Of a DNA stretch of 64,000 nucleotides, positions 40,374 through 49,024 are shown in pieces. Below the pieces are notes generated by a model. The model was given only the letters and a program-made list of their open reading frames with translations. It was not told the DNA's origin and ran no database searches. The first letter of the stretch is position 1; every line of letters starts with the position of its first letter. Origin of the DNA: JAWWPG01 sp033850885 (GTDB lineage: Bacteria; Actinomycetota; Actinomycetes; Propionibacteriales; Nocardioidaceae); contig JAWWPG010000012.1 in assembly GCA_033850885.1 (NCBI GenBank), forward strand, positions 1-64,000. Reading direction: 5' to 3'. Both the position numbers and the translations under genes were made by a program.

Positions 40374-41691
40374 CACCGCGTCAGCGCACCAGCCTTCGCT
40401 GGTCCGCAGTCTCGGCACCGGCGACGCCGTCGTCATCGGGCTCGGGTCCATGGTGGGCGCGGGCGTGTTCGGGGTCTTCGGACCCGCCGCCCGCGTCGCC
40501 GGTGCGGGGCTCCTCCTCGGGCTGCTGGTCGCGGCCGGCGTCGCCTACTGCAACGCGGTGGCGTCCGCGCAGCTCGCCGCGGCCTACCCGACCTCGGGCG
40601 GGACGTACCTCTACGGTCGGGAACGGCTCGGACCCTGGTGGGGGTTCACGGCGGGGTGGGGCTTCGTCGTCGGCAAGGTCGCGTCCTGCGCGGCCATGGC
40701 GCTCACGTTTGCGGCGTACGCCGTGCCCGGGCCGGCCTGGGCCGGGCGGCTGGTGGCCGTTGCCGCGGTGATCGGCCTGTCTGGGCTGAACTACCGCGGC
40801 GTCGCCAGGACAGCCCTGGTCACCCGCCTGCTGGTGGCGCTCGCGATCGCTGCGCTCCTGGTCGTGGTGTTGGCGGTGTGGGCCGGCCACCCCCAGCACA
40901 CCGACTCGCTCGACCCCGGCGGGTGGTTCGACACCGGCGGGGTCCACGGGGTGCACGGGGTCCACGGAGTCCTCCAGGCGGTGTACGGGGTGCTCCAGGC
41001 GGCGGGCCTCATCTTCTTCGCATTCGCGGGCTACGCCCGGATCGCGACGCTCGGCGAGGAGGTCAAGGATCCGCAGCGCACCATCGTGCGGGCGATCCCG
41101 CTCGCGCTCGGGATCACCGTCGTGGTCTACGTCGCCGTTGCGGTCAGTGCCTTCGCGGCAAGCGGCCCCACCGACCTGGGCAGGGCCGGCGCGCCCCTCG
41201 CCGCCGCCGTCCATGCCGTGGGCGCAGGGTCGCTCACTCCGGTCGTGCGGTTCGGCGCTGCGGTCGCCAGCCTGGGCTCCCTGCTCGCGCTCATCGCCGG
41301 CATCGGTCGCACCGCCCTCGCGATGGCGCGGGGCGGTGACCTGCCAGGCTGGCTGGCGGCTGTCCATCCGCGGTTTCGGACACCGCACCATGCGGACGTC
41401 GCGGTGGCGGCCGTGGTGGTGCTCCTGGTGATGACGACGGACCTGCGCGGCGTCATCGGCTTCTCGTCCTTCGGGATCCTCGTGTACTACGGCATCGCGA
41501 ATGCCTCGGCCTTCACCCAGCCTCGCGAGCAACGGCGCTGGCCCCGGTGCCTGAACGTCGTCGGCGCCGTCGCCTGCGCCGTGCTGGTCGTCAGCCTTCC
41601 GCTCGGCTCCGTCGTCACGGGGCTTGTGATGTTCGCCGTGGGTCTGGGCGGCCGGCTCGTCGTGAGCGGCAGACGCCGTACCGCCGCCTGA
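40366..41691 (+). CDS. APC-superfamily amino acid permease
   Basis: The protein has 441 residues from ATG 40366. About 12 transmembrane helices, with TM1 VIGLGSMVGAGVFGVFGPAA (the GxG break of LeuT-fold APC porters) and TM6 LIFFAFAGYARIATLGEEVK, the standard APC signature with the substrate-binding loop. An in-frame repeat GVHGVHGVHGV lies before TM6. It imports or exchanges an amino acid or amine across the cell membrane; substrate unknown. Confidence 0.92.
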   Translation: MPDTASAHQPSLVRSLGTGDAVVIGLGSMVGAGVFGVFGPAARVAGAGLLLGLLVAAGVAYCNAVASAQLAAAYPTSGGTYLYGRERLGPWWGFTAGWGFVVGKVASCAAMALTFAAYAVPGPAWAGRLVAVAAVIGLSGLNYRGVARTALVTRLLVALAIAALLVVVLAVWAGHPQHTDSLDPGGWFDTGGVHGVHGVHGVLQAVYGVLQAAGLIFFAFAGYARIATLGEEVKDPQRTIVRAIPLALGITVVVYVAVAVSAFAASGPTDLGRAGAPLAAAVHAVGAGSLTPVVRFGAAVASLGSLLALIAGIGRTALAMARGGDLPGWLAAVHPRFRTPHHADVAVAAVVVLLVMTTDLRGVIGFSSFGILVYYGIANASAFTQPREQRRWPRCLNVVGAVACAVLVVSLPLGSVVTGLVMFAVGLGGRLVVSGRRRTAA

Positions 41692-41808
41692 CCAGGACGC
41701 TTGACCAAAGGTTCGTCGAGGACCGTGCCCTCCGATCCAGGCCGGCCCTGCCGAGACGGTCTGTGGGGAAGCGCTGTCGAGGACACCTTCGCCCTTGCCC
41801 CCGGCGAG

Positions 41809-41892
41809 CTTGGGTGGTGAACCACCGAGACCTCCCTGGAGCCACCCAGATCTGAGTGGCTTGAGGGCCACCTGAGTGGTGCACCACCCAAG
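41809..41892. repeat. Nested hairpin element at a convergent junction
   Basis: CTTGGGTGGTGAACCAC (41809-41825) pairs with GTGGTGCACCACCCAAG (41876-41892) with one mismatch over 17 bp. Inside the loop a second near-palindrome, GCCACCCAGATCTGAGTGGC, is centred on AGATCT. It lies between the permease and the leftward ligA operon; probable bidirectional terminator or REP-like repeat. Confidence 0.65.
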
Positions 41893-41989
41893 CACCCCGA
41901 GCCACCCCTAAGGTCCGCCTCGCATCAGGGCGGCCTGGCTGGCGGACCAGGTAGGGACGAGGATCTCGGATCAGGCCATCGACGAGAGG

Positions 41990-42151
41990 CTAGCTGCTCG
42001 TCAGATGGTGGAAGACCACCCAGCCGAGGGTGAACACCAACCCGAGCAGGGCCACCGTGACGGCGAGCAGCAGCACGAAGGCCTGGTGTCCCCCGCCCTC
42101 GCGAGGCACTCCGAACGGGTCCACCCCGTCGGGCAGGTCGGGACGGCTCAC
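41990..42151 (-). CDS. Small single-pass membrane protein coupled to ligA
   Basis: This short frame of 53 residues starts at GTG 42151, which overlaps the ligA stop as GTGA, and ends at TAG 41990. The text SRPDLPDGVDPFGVPREGGG is followed by one hydrophobic segment, FVLLLAVTVALLGLVFTLGW, and VVFHHLTSS. The four-base overlap and the clean membrane helix argue that it is real. Predicted N-in or N-out single-pass protein; function unknown. Confidence 0.65.
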   Translation of the reverse strand: MSRPDLPDGVDPFGVPREGGGHQAFVLLLAVTVALLGLVFTLGWVVFHHLTSS

Positions 42152-44310
42152 GCCTCCCCCACCTGGGCCACCGCGCGTGCCGCGTCGGGACCGTCATCCA
42201 GCAGGACCGCGAACCCGTCCTCGTCGAGTACCGGTACGTTCAGGGCGAGCGCCTTGTCGTGCTTGGAACCAGGTGACTCTCCGACGACGACGAACGCGGT
42301 GCTCTTCGACACCGACGAGCTCGCCTTGCCGCCTCGCGTCACGATGTGCTCCTTGGCCTGGTCGCGCGACCAGCCCGCGAGCGAGCCGGTGACGACGATC
42401 GACAGCCCTTCCAGCGTGCGGGGAACCGACTCGTCGCGCTCGTCGACCATCCGGACCCCGGCCGCCTGCCACTTGGCGACCACGTCACGGTGCCAGTCGA
42501 CGTCGAACCACTCCTGAACCGACTCTGCGATCGTCATCCCGACGCCGTCGACGGCAGCGAGCTCCTCGATGCCGGCCTGCTGGATGGCGTCCATCGACCC
42601 GAACGACTCGGCGAGGGCCCGGGCCGCGGTCGGTCCGACGTGACGGATGGAGAGGCCGACCAGGACCCTCCACAGGGGCTGGTTCTTGCGCTGCTCGAGG
42701 TTGGTGAGCAGCCGCGCGCCGTTCGCCGACAGTACGGCGGCGTCGCCCTCGCCCTTCTTCGGCGCCCGGGTGAAGAACGGGACGGTCAACAGCTTCTCCT
42801 CATCGAGGGTGAAGAGGTCGCCCTCGTCCTGGATGACCGACGCGTCGAGGAGGGCTGCCGCGGCCTCGAAGCCCAGCACCTCGATGTCGAAGGCGCCCCG
42901 GCCGGCAACGTGGTAGACGCGTTCGCGCAGCTGCGCCGGACACGACCGCTGGTTGGGACAGCGGATGTCGGCATCGCCCTCCTTGGCGGGCGCCAGCGGC
43001 GTACCGCACGCGGGACACTCGGTGGGCATCACGAACTCGCGCTCGTCGCCCGTGCGCAGCTCCGCGACCGGACCGACGATCTCGGGAATCACGTCGCCCG
43101 CCTTGCGCAGGACCACGGTGTCGCCGATCAGCACGCCCTTGCGCCTGACCTCCGACGCGTTGTGAAGGGTCGCGAACTCGACGGTCGAGCCGGCCACCCG
43201 CACCGGCTCCATCCGCCCGAACGGTGTCACGCGACCGGTACGTCCGACGTTCACCGTGATGTCGAGCAGCCTGGTGGTGACCTCCTCGGGCGGGTACTTG
43301 AAGGCGATCGCCCAGCGGGGGGCGCGCGACGTGCTGCCGAGGCGGCGCTGCAGGCTGACCTGGTCGACCTTCACCACGACGCCGTCGATCTCGTGCTCGA
43401 CGTCGTGACGATGCTCGCCGTAGTAGTCGACGAACTCCTTGACGGCGGACAGGTTGGGCAGCACCTTGGCCCGCTCCGATGTCGGCAGCCCCCAGGCCTT
43501 CAAGGCGGCGTACGCCTGCGACTGGCGCTCCGGTTCGAAGCCCCGCCGGGCGCCGATGCCGTGGCAGACCATGGCCAGCGCCCGGGTCGCCGTCACCCGC
43601 GGGTCCTTCTGCCGCAGCGAGCCGGCCGCCGAGTTGCGCGGGTTGGAGAACGGCGCCTTCCCGGCCTCGACGAGACCCTCGTTCAGCCGCTCGAAGGCCC
43701 GCACCGGCATGTAGACCTCGCCCCGGACCTCCAGGAACGCTGGGACCGGGTACTCGCCGTCCTCGCGCAGACGGTCGGGGATGTTGTCGATCGTGCGCAC
43801 GTTGGGCGTGACGTCCTCGCCCACTCTGCCGTCACCGCGGGTGGCGCCTCGCACCAGACGGCCCTGCTCGTAGGTGAGGTTGATCGCGAGGCCGTCGACC
43901 TTGAGCTCGGTCAGCAGCTCCGCTCCCGTTCCGCCGTCGCGCTCGACCCTCGCCCACCAGCTCTCGAGCTCCTCCTGGGAGAAGGCGTTGTCGAGGCTGA
44001 GCAGCCTCTCGGCGTGCTCGACGGCCGTGAACTGGGTGGAGACGGCACCGCCGACATGCTGCGTCGGCGAGTCGGGGGTACGCAGCTCCGGGTACTCCGC
44101 CTCGAGCGCCTCCAGCTGCTGCATCAGCGCGTCGAACTCACCATCGCTGACCGTCGGCTGGTCCATCACGTAGTAGCGCCAGCGGTGACCCTCGACGACC
44201 TCGGCCAGCCTGGCGTGCCGCTCCCTGACATCAGGCGTGAGCGGCTTGCCGACGTCAGTGCCCGGGGCAGGCTCGGCAGGGGTGACGGCCGTGTCGGTGG
44301 GCTCGCTCAT
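42148..44310 (-). CDS. ligA: NAD-dependent DNA ligase
   Basis: The protein has 720 residues. Adenylation Lys in TELKVDGLAINL, then the OB domain, Zn finger (CPACGTPLAP, IRCPNQRSCPAQ), HhH region and C-terminal BRCT (LSIVVTGSLAGWSRDQ, VVVGESPGSK). Seals nicks in replication and repair using NAD. It overlaps the MetE-like gene upstream (4 bp) and the small membrane protein downstream (GTGA). Confidence 0.97.
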   Translation of the reverse strand: MSEPTDTAVTPAEPAPGTDVGKPLTPDVRERHARLAEVVEGHRWRYYVMDQPTVSDGEFDALMQQLEALEAEYPELRTPDSPTQHVGGAVSTQFTAVEHAERLLSLDNAFSQEELESWWARVERDGGTGAELLTELKVDGLAINLTYEQGRLVRGATRGDGRVGEDVTPNVRTIDNIPDRLREDGEYPVPAFLEVRGEVYMPVRAFERLNEGLVEAGKAPFSNPRNSAAGSLRQKDPRVTATRALAMVCHGIGARRGFEPERQSQAYAALKAWGLPTSERAKVLPNLSAVKEFVDYYGEHRHDVEHEIDGVVVKVDQVSLQRRLGSTSRAPRWAIAFKYPPEEVTTRLLDITVNVGRTGRVTPFGRMEPVRVAGSTVEFATLHNASEVRRKGVLIGDTVVLRKAGDVIPEIVGPVAELRTGDEREFVMPTECPACGTPLAPAKEGDADIRCPNQRSCPAQLRERVYHVAGRGAFDIEVLGFEAAAALLDASVIQDEGDLFTLDEEKLLTVPFFTRAPKKGEGDAAVLSANGARLLTNLEQRKNQPLWRVLVGLSIRHVGPTAARALAESFGSMDAIQQAGIEELAAVDGVGMTIAESVQEWFDVDWHRDVVAKWQAAGVRMVDERDESVPRTLEGLSIVVTGSLAGWSRDQAKEHIVTRGGKASSSVSKSTAFVVVGESPGSKHDKALALNVPVLDEDGFAVLLDDGPDAARAVAQVGEA

Positions 44311-45332
44311 GGCTCAATCCTGCCTTGCTCGACCGACAGGTTCCTGGCCGCCTGCTGACACAGTCCCAGGGCGATCCGGGCCCACTGGGGGGAGGCTCCA
44401 GCCAGGCCGCAGGCCGGCGTCACGGTGGTCGGCGGGAGCGACTCGACGTCTGTGTAGCCGAGCGCGCTCCACCACCGCAGGACCGTTGCCGTCAGCTCAG
44501 CCCCGGTGGGCTCCGGACCGTCGGGCTTCGACCGCGTCGGAGGTGCCGTGGGTACGACGCCGAGCCACACCGAGCGACCCGCCTCGAGCCACCCGCCGAG
44601 GTCGTCGTACCGGCTTTCCGGGACCGTGGAGACGTCGAAGGAGACGGCCTCGACGGGGGTAGAGCGGATTACGTCGAGCGGCAGCTCCTCAGCGCAGCAG
44701 TGCAGGACCGGCGAGGCCCCGGAGTCGAGCGCGGCCTCCGCGACCCAGGTGAGCGCCTGCGCCGCGTCCGGCGGCGTGACGGAACGGTGCCGATGGAAAC
44801 CGCTCGCCGTCGGGATCGAGCCCCCTAGTACGGCGGGCAGACCGGGCTCGTCGATCTGCACGACGAGCTCTGTCGGCGAAAGCCGCCGCCGTACGTCGTC
44901 ACAGTGTGCCCGGACGGCCTCGGCCAGCGCCTGGGCCAGGTCGCGACGCGCCCCATGGTCCGCGAGCACCTTGTCGCCGCGAGGGCGCTCGACCGTCGCG
45001 GCCAGCGTCCAGGGGCCTGCGACCTGGACCTTGAACGCACCGCGGCGGTCGCCGGCCATGTGCTCCGTCGTATCGAGGTCCTGCGCCAGCAGGGAGGTCG
45101 CGCGCCGGTGGTCCACTCCCGGCGCGCCCGTGAGCCGCCAGCCCGCCGGCTGCAGGTCGAAGGCGAGGTCCCTGATCATCGCCAACGTTCGGCCGGTCAT
45201 CGACGCTGTCGGGCCCCGGCTCGGCAGCTCGACCAGGTGCGGAAGCTCGCCGACCTCGCCAAGCACGATCCTGGTCGCCTCCGCGAAGTCGGTGCCCGGC
45301 ATCGACCCGATGCCGGTGGCGCGGTTCGTCAC
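44307..45332 (-). CDS. Cobalamin-independent methionine synthase-like protein (short)
   Basis: The protein has 341 residues, equal to the C-terminal half of MetE. ATGIGSMPG start, VQIDEPGLP with the catalytic-site Asp/Glu, VLHCCAEELP and TPACGLAGASPQW supply His/Cys zinc ligands. The homocysteine-activating N-terminal half of MetE is absent, as in Rv3015c of Mycobacterium tuberculosis, which is also next to ligA. A methyltransferase on another thiol is more likely than methionine synthase. Confidence 0.85.
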   Translation of the reverse strand: MTNRATGIGSMPGTDFAEATRIVLGEVGELPHLVELPSRGPTASMTGRTLAMIRDLAFDLQPAGWRLTGAPGVDHRRATSLLAQDLDTTEHMAGDRRGAFKVQVAGPWTLAATVERPRGDKVLADHGARRDLAQALAEAVRAHCDDVRRRLSPTELVVQIDEPGLPAVLGGSIPTASGFHRHRSVTPPDAAQALTWVAEAALDSGASPVLHCCAEELPLDVIRSTPVEAVSFDVSTVPESRYDDLGGWLEAGRSVWLGVVPTAPPTRSKPDGPEPTGAELTATVLRWWSALGYTDVESLPPTTVTPACGLAGASPQWARIALGLCQQAARNLSVEQGRIEP

Positions 45333-45399
45333 CTTGTGACCCTACGTCGGGGTGCCTCGGTTGTCCGGCCGGATCGGGGCGCGCTCACAGACGCGCGCC

Positions 45400-45545
45400 C
45401 CCCGCGGACCCCGCACCCTCGCGGACCCCGCACCCTCGCGGACCCCGCACCCGCGCACCCGCACCCCTCACCCGCGCGCACCCCGCGGACCCCGCGTCCC
45501 CCAGCACCCCCCCGCGGACCCCGCGTCCCCCAGCACACCCCCGCC
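45400..45545. repeat. C-rich tandem repeats in an intergenic region
   Basis: A 17-bp unit CGCGGACCCCGCACCCT is present about three times (from about 45403), then two copies of a longer unit CCGCGGACCCCGCGTCCCCC followed by AGCAC (about 45484 and 45512). The tract is almost free of A and T. No gene is seen in the 270 bp between the MetE-like and hydrolase genes. Confidence 0.7.
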
Positions 45546-45553
45546 CCGCGCGC

Positions 45554-45573
45554 TTGCCTGGCAAGCCAGGCAA
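45554..45573. repeat. 20-bp perfect palindrome
   Basis: TTGCCTGGC and GCCAGGCAA flank two A residues. It lies just past the tandem repeats and 36 bp beyond the 3' end of the alpha/beta hydrolase gene (transcribed leftwards), so it may be that gene's terminator hairpin. Confidence 0.5.
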
Positions 45574-45608
45574 ACGCCGCCGGGCGGGTCGGATCACCCG
45601 CGCCAGCA

Positions 45609-46424
45609 TCACGTACGGCGAGCGGCGGCGAGGAAGTCGGCGACGGCGCTCAGGCATGCGGGGTCGGCCTCGAGATGCGGCAGGTGTGCCACGCCCTCGA
45701 GCTCGACAAACCGGCCCTGGGGAACCCGGTCGGCGATCGCCTTGGCGTGCTCCCGGATGTCCGGCAGGTCGAGCGTGCCGATGAGCACCAGCACCGGCAT
45801 GGCGAGCTCCTCCAGCCGGCTCCACGCGTCCACCTCCTCCGGCTCGTCTCCCGGGTCGGGGGCGGCGAGGGCTCTGCCGTTCATGTCGAGAAAGAGGTCG
45901 CGAACCGGTCCGGCGACCCGACCTTCGTCCGAGTTGGGACCGTCCAGCCAGAGATGGGCCTCCAGCCGGTTGACCTCCGCCAGGTCACCGCGCTCCTCGG
46001 CCGCCTCGATCAGCCGCCCGAAGGTGGCGATCGGCTCCGGGTCGTCCGCTGTCCGGGGCTCGCCCGAGATCGCCGAACCGATGAGCACCAGCGCGGCCAC
46101 CCGGTCGGGAGACGCGAGCGCCAGGTTGATCGCCGCCCGCCCGCCCATCGAGGAGCCGATCACCACGGCGGACTCGAGTCCAGCGGCGTCCATCACGGCC
46201 AGGGCGTCCTGGTGGGCGAAATAGTCCTCGGGCTCATACGTCGTCTCGCCGTACCCGCGCATGTCGAAGGAGACGTACCGGCGGTCGTCATCGAGGAAGT
46301 CGACCAATGGCCGCCAGCTTCGACGGTCAGTGACGCCCGCGTGGATGAGCAGCACGTCACTGCCCTCGCCAGGCGTGCCGTCGACGCCGTACGCCAGGGA
46401 TGCCTTGCCAGAGGTCGCGAACAT
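45609..46424 (-). CDS. Alpha/beta hydrolase
   Basis: The protein has 271 residues from ATG 46424 (an in-frame TTG at 46460 is possible). LLIHAGVTDRRSW holds the oxyanion loop, VVIGSSMGGRAAINLAL the nucleophile Ser, LVLIGTLDLPD the Asp and LEGVAHLPHLE the His. Generic esterase/lipase-type hydrolase, unknown substrate. It lies downstream of mnmA on the same strand, 70 bp away, and may share its transcript. Confidence 0.88.
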   Translation of the reverse strand: MFATSGKASLAYGVDGTPGEGSDVLLIHAGVTDRRSWRPLVDFLDDDRRYVSFDMRGYGETTYEPEDYFAHQDALAVMDAAGLESAVVIGSSMGGRAAINLALASPDRVAALVLIGSAISGEPRTADDPEPIATFGRLIEAAEERGDLAEVNRLEAHLWLDGPNSDEGRVAGPVRDLFLDMNGRALAAPDPGDEPEEVDAWSRLEELAMPVLVLIGTLDLPDIREHAKAIADRVPQGRFVELEGVAHLPHLEADPACLSAVADFLAAARRT

Positions 46425-46494
46425 CGCCGACAGCGTGCCAGCGCGGGGTGGCGCCGTCAACGTGGTTTCGCCAGACGCGCGTGCTCAAGCGCGT

Positions 46495-47583
46495 TCAAGC
46501 CGCCGTTCGACGGCCTGCCGACGCGATGGTGGCCGATCCCACGACCCGCGTGCCTTCGTAGATGACGACGGCCTGTCCGGGCGCGATCCCCGAGGCAGGC
46601 TCGACCAGCTCGACCTCCACCTGCTCACCGCGTAGCCGCGCAACCGCCCGGTGCGCCTCGCCATGGGCACGAAGCTGAACCGAGCACTCGAGGGCGGCGG
46701 CTGGAGGCGATCCGCACCAGCGCGGTTCGAGCCCCGCGATGTGGTCGACGGTCAGCTCCTCGCGAGGGCCGACCGTCACAGTGCGGGACACCGGCTCGAT
46801 GTCGAGCACGTACCGCGGGCGGCCGTCGGAGGCGGGCCGGTCGATGCCCAGCCCCTTGCGCTGACCGATCGTGAAGCCGAACGAGCCCCGGTGGCTCCCC
46901 AGCACCTCCCCGGAGGTGTCGACGATCGGCCCGGAGGAGGCACCGAGCTGCTCCCGCAGCCAGCCCGAGGTGTCGCCGTCGCTGATGAAGCAGATGTCGT
47001 GGCTGTCCGGCTTCGCGGCGACGGCCAGCCCCCGGCGCCCAGCTTCCGCGCGCACGGCCGGCTTGGTCGAGGAGCCGAGGGGGAAGAGCGAATGCGCAAG
47101 CTGTTCCTGGGTCAGAACGGCGAGCACGTAGGACTGGTCCTTCGCCGCGTCGACGGCACGGTGCATCTCCACGACTCCGCCGGGGCCTGTTTCAAGGCGG
47201 GCATAGTGGCCGGTCGCGACCCCGTCGAAGCCGAGGGCTCGCGCGCGTCGAAGCACGGCGGCGAACTTGATCTTCTCGTTGCAGCGCAGGCACGGGTTGG
47301 GTGTGCGGCCCCCGGCGTACTCCGAAACGAAGTTCTCGACGACATCCTCATGGAAGCGGTCACTCAGATCCCATACATAGAAGGGGATTCCGATGACGTC
47401 GGCCGCCCGGCGGGCGTCGTTGGCGTCCTCGATCGTGCAACACCCACGCGCTCCGGAGCGGTACGATTTCGGGTTGCGCGACAGGGCGAGGTGGATGCCG
47501 GTGACGTCGTGGCCCGCGTCGAACGCCCGGGCGGCGGCGACAGCGCTGTCGACTCCGCCGGACATCGCGGCCACAACCTTCAT
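46495..47583 (-). CDS. mnmA: tRNA-specific 2-thiouridylase
   Basis: The protein has 362 residues. PP-loop MSGGVDSAVAA, first active Cys in NPCLRCNEKIKF, second in HDICFISDGD and TIGQRKGLGI. It adds sulfur to U34 of tRNA-Glu, -Gln and -Lys using persulfide from a cysteine desulfurase, which is the gene it overlaps by 4 bp. Confidence 0.96.
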   Translation of the reverse strand: MKVVAAMSGGVDSAVAAARAFDAGHDVTGIHLALSRNPKSYRSGARGCCTIEDANDARRAADVIGIPFYVWDLSDRFHEDVVENFVSEYAGGRTPNPCLRCNEKIKFAAVLRRARALGFDGVATGHYARLETGPGGVVEMHRAVDAAKDQSYVLAVLTQEQLAHSLFPLGSSTKPAVRAEAGRRGLAVAAKPDSHDICFISDGDTSGWLREQLGASSGPIVDTSGEVLGSHRGSFGFTIGQRKGLGIDRPASDGRPRYVLDIEPVSRTVTVGPREELTVDHIAGLEPRWCGSPPAAALECSVQLRAHGEAHRAVARLRGEQVEVELVEPASGIAPGQAVVIYEGTRVVGSATIASAGRRTAA

Positions 47584-48797
47584 GGGCGTCCGCCGGCAAC
47601 ACTCGCCACGCCCGCGGCGCGGGCGCGGTCGACGGCCGGCGCGATCGCGTCAACGACCCGGTCGACGTCCTGCCGCGTCGAGGAATGACCCAGGGAGAAG
47701 CGCAACGAGGCTCGCGCCGTCGCCGCGTCGCGGCCCATCGCCAACAGCACGTGCGATGCCTGCGGGACTCCAGCGGAGCAGGCCGACCCCGTCGAGCACT
47801 CCACTCCTTGCGCGTCAAGCAGCATCAACAGCGAGTCGCCCTCGCAGCCGGGGAACGAGAGGTGCACGTTGCCGGGAAGTCGTCCGTCCCCCGGGGCTCC
47901 GTTGAGCTGCGCGCCCGGTACGGCGTCCAGGACTCGCCGGATCAGCTCGTCGCGGAGCCCGGCAAGCCTTGGACCGCGCTCCGGCTGGCCCTTCACGGCG
48001 ATCTCGGCCGCCGTCGCAAGCCCCACGATCGCGGGACCGTCGATCGTGCCCGACCTGACATCGCGCTCCTGGCCGCCACCGTGCATGAGGGCCACCAGCT
48101 CGACATCGCGTCGCAGCAACAGCGCACCGACACCGAGCGGTCCGCCGATCTTGTGGCCGGTGACGGTCATCGCGTCGACACCGCTCGCTGCGAAGTCGAG
48201 GGGGATCTGGCCCATCGCCTGGACCGCGTCCGAGTGCACCGGGACTCCATGGCGGGAAGCGATCTCGACCACGTCGTCGAGCGGCTGGATGGTCCCGACC
48301 TCGTTGTTGGCGCGCATCACGGTCACGAGGGCAACGCTCTCGGGACTCCGCTCGACAGCCGCCGAGAACCGGTCCAGGTCGAGGCGTCCGTCGCTGTCCA
48401 CCGCCAACAGCTCGACCCGCGCTCCCGACTCCGTGGCCAACCAGTGCAGGGAGTCCAGTACGGCGTGGTGCTCGATGGCGGTCGACAGGATGCGCACCCG
48501 GCGTGCATCTGCCTTGTGCCGGGCCCAGAACAGCCCCTTCGTGGCCAGGTTGTCGGACTCCGTCCCGCCGGAGGTGAACACGATCTCCGACGGCCGCGCG
48601 TTGACAGCGGCTGCGATCGTCTCACGGGACTCCTCGACGACGCGGCGGGCGGCACGGCCGGACCCGTGCAGTGACGAGGCGTTGCCGACCCGCGCCAGCT
48701 GGTCGGTCATCGCCGCGACCACCTCGGGGTACATCGACGTCGTCGCGGCATGGTCGAGATAGGCCACCCGCCTGACCCTGCTCGTCGCGTCCGTCAT
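47580..48797 (-). CDS. iscS: Cysteine desulfurase (IscS/NifS family)
   Basis: The protein has 405 residues from ATG 48797. YLDHAATTSMYPEV start, SGGTESDNLA, PLP Lys in VTGHKIGGPLG and the active Cys loop STGSACSAGVPQ. It mobilises cysteine sulfur. It is the first gene in a coupled pair with mnmA, so it probably feeds tRNA thiolation and perhaps Fe-S assembly. Confidence 0.95.
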   Translation of the reverse strand: MTDATSRVRRVAYLDHAATTSMYPEVVAAMTDQLARVGNASSLHGSGRAARRVVEESRETIAAAVNARPSEIVFTSGGTESDNLATKGLFWARHKADARRVRILSTAIEHHAVLDSLHWLATESGARVELLAVDSDGRLDLDRFSAAVERSPESVALVTVMRANNEVGTIQPLDDVVEIASRHGVPVHSDAVQAMGQIPLDFAASGVDAMTVTGHKIGGPLGVGALLLRRDVELVALMHGGGQERDVRSGTIDGPAIVGLATAAEIAVKGQPERGPRLAGLRDELIRRVLDAVPGAQLNGAPGDGRLPGNVHLSFPGCEGDSLLMLLDAQGVECSTGSACSAGVPQASHVLLAMGRDAATARASLRFSLGHSSTRQDVDRVVDAIAPAVDRARAAGVASVAGGRP

Positions 48798-48907
48798 AGC
48801 CTTCCCAGCATAGGCTGCGAAGGTGACGAGGGGGCGCTGACCAGCAACGCCGAGACCCTTGCCTTCGCCGACCACCTGACGGCCGGCACGGCCACCCCTC
48901 AATCTGG

Positions 48908-48958
48908 TTGAGGCCGCCCGCTGCGGGCTGTTAGTCTCACGCCACCATGTGGATCTGA
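48908..48958 (+). promoter_or_regulatory. Promoter and three-codon leader ORF upstream of the ABC-F gene
   Basis: TTGAGG (48908-48913), an 18-bp spacer and TAGTCT (48932-48937) with a TGT extension make a plausible promoter. The transcript would begin about at an ATG-TGG-ATC-TGA (Met-Trp-Ile-stop, 48947-48958), followed by GC hairpins (48972-48998) before the ABC-F start. Tiny leader ORFs like this control several ABC-F resistance genes by ribosome-mediated attenuation. Confidence 0.4.
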
Positions 48959-49024
48959 CATCAGTCCGGCTCCCCGCGCGGGTCATCCCCGGGTGAGCGA
49001 AACCTGCCAGTCGTGGCGGTGCCG

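Noticed and set aside
40945..40975. Coding repeat VHG in the permease as a functional motif
   Set aside because: Three short in-frame copies in a loop; likely replication slippage without clear function.
42346..44358. 670-residue open frame antisense to ligA
   Set aside because: Arg/Val/Leu/Asp-rich shadow frame typical of GC-rich DNA, exactly opposite a conserved enzyme, no domains.
45400..45545. Possible CRISPR or origin repeats
   Set aside because: Simple C-rich tandem units with no spacers and no AT-rich unwinding region.
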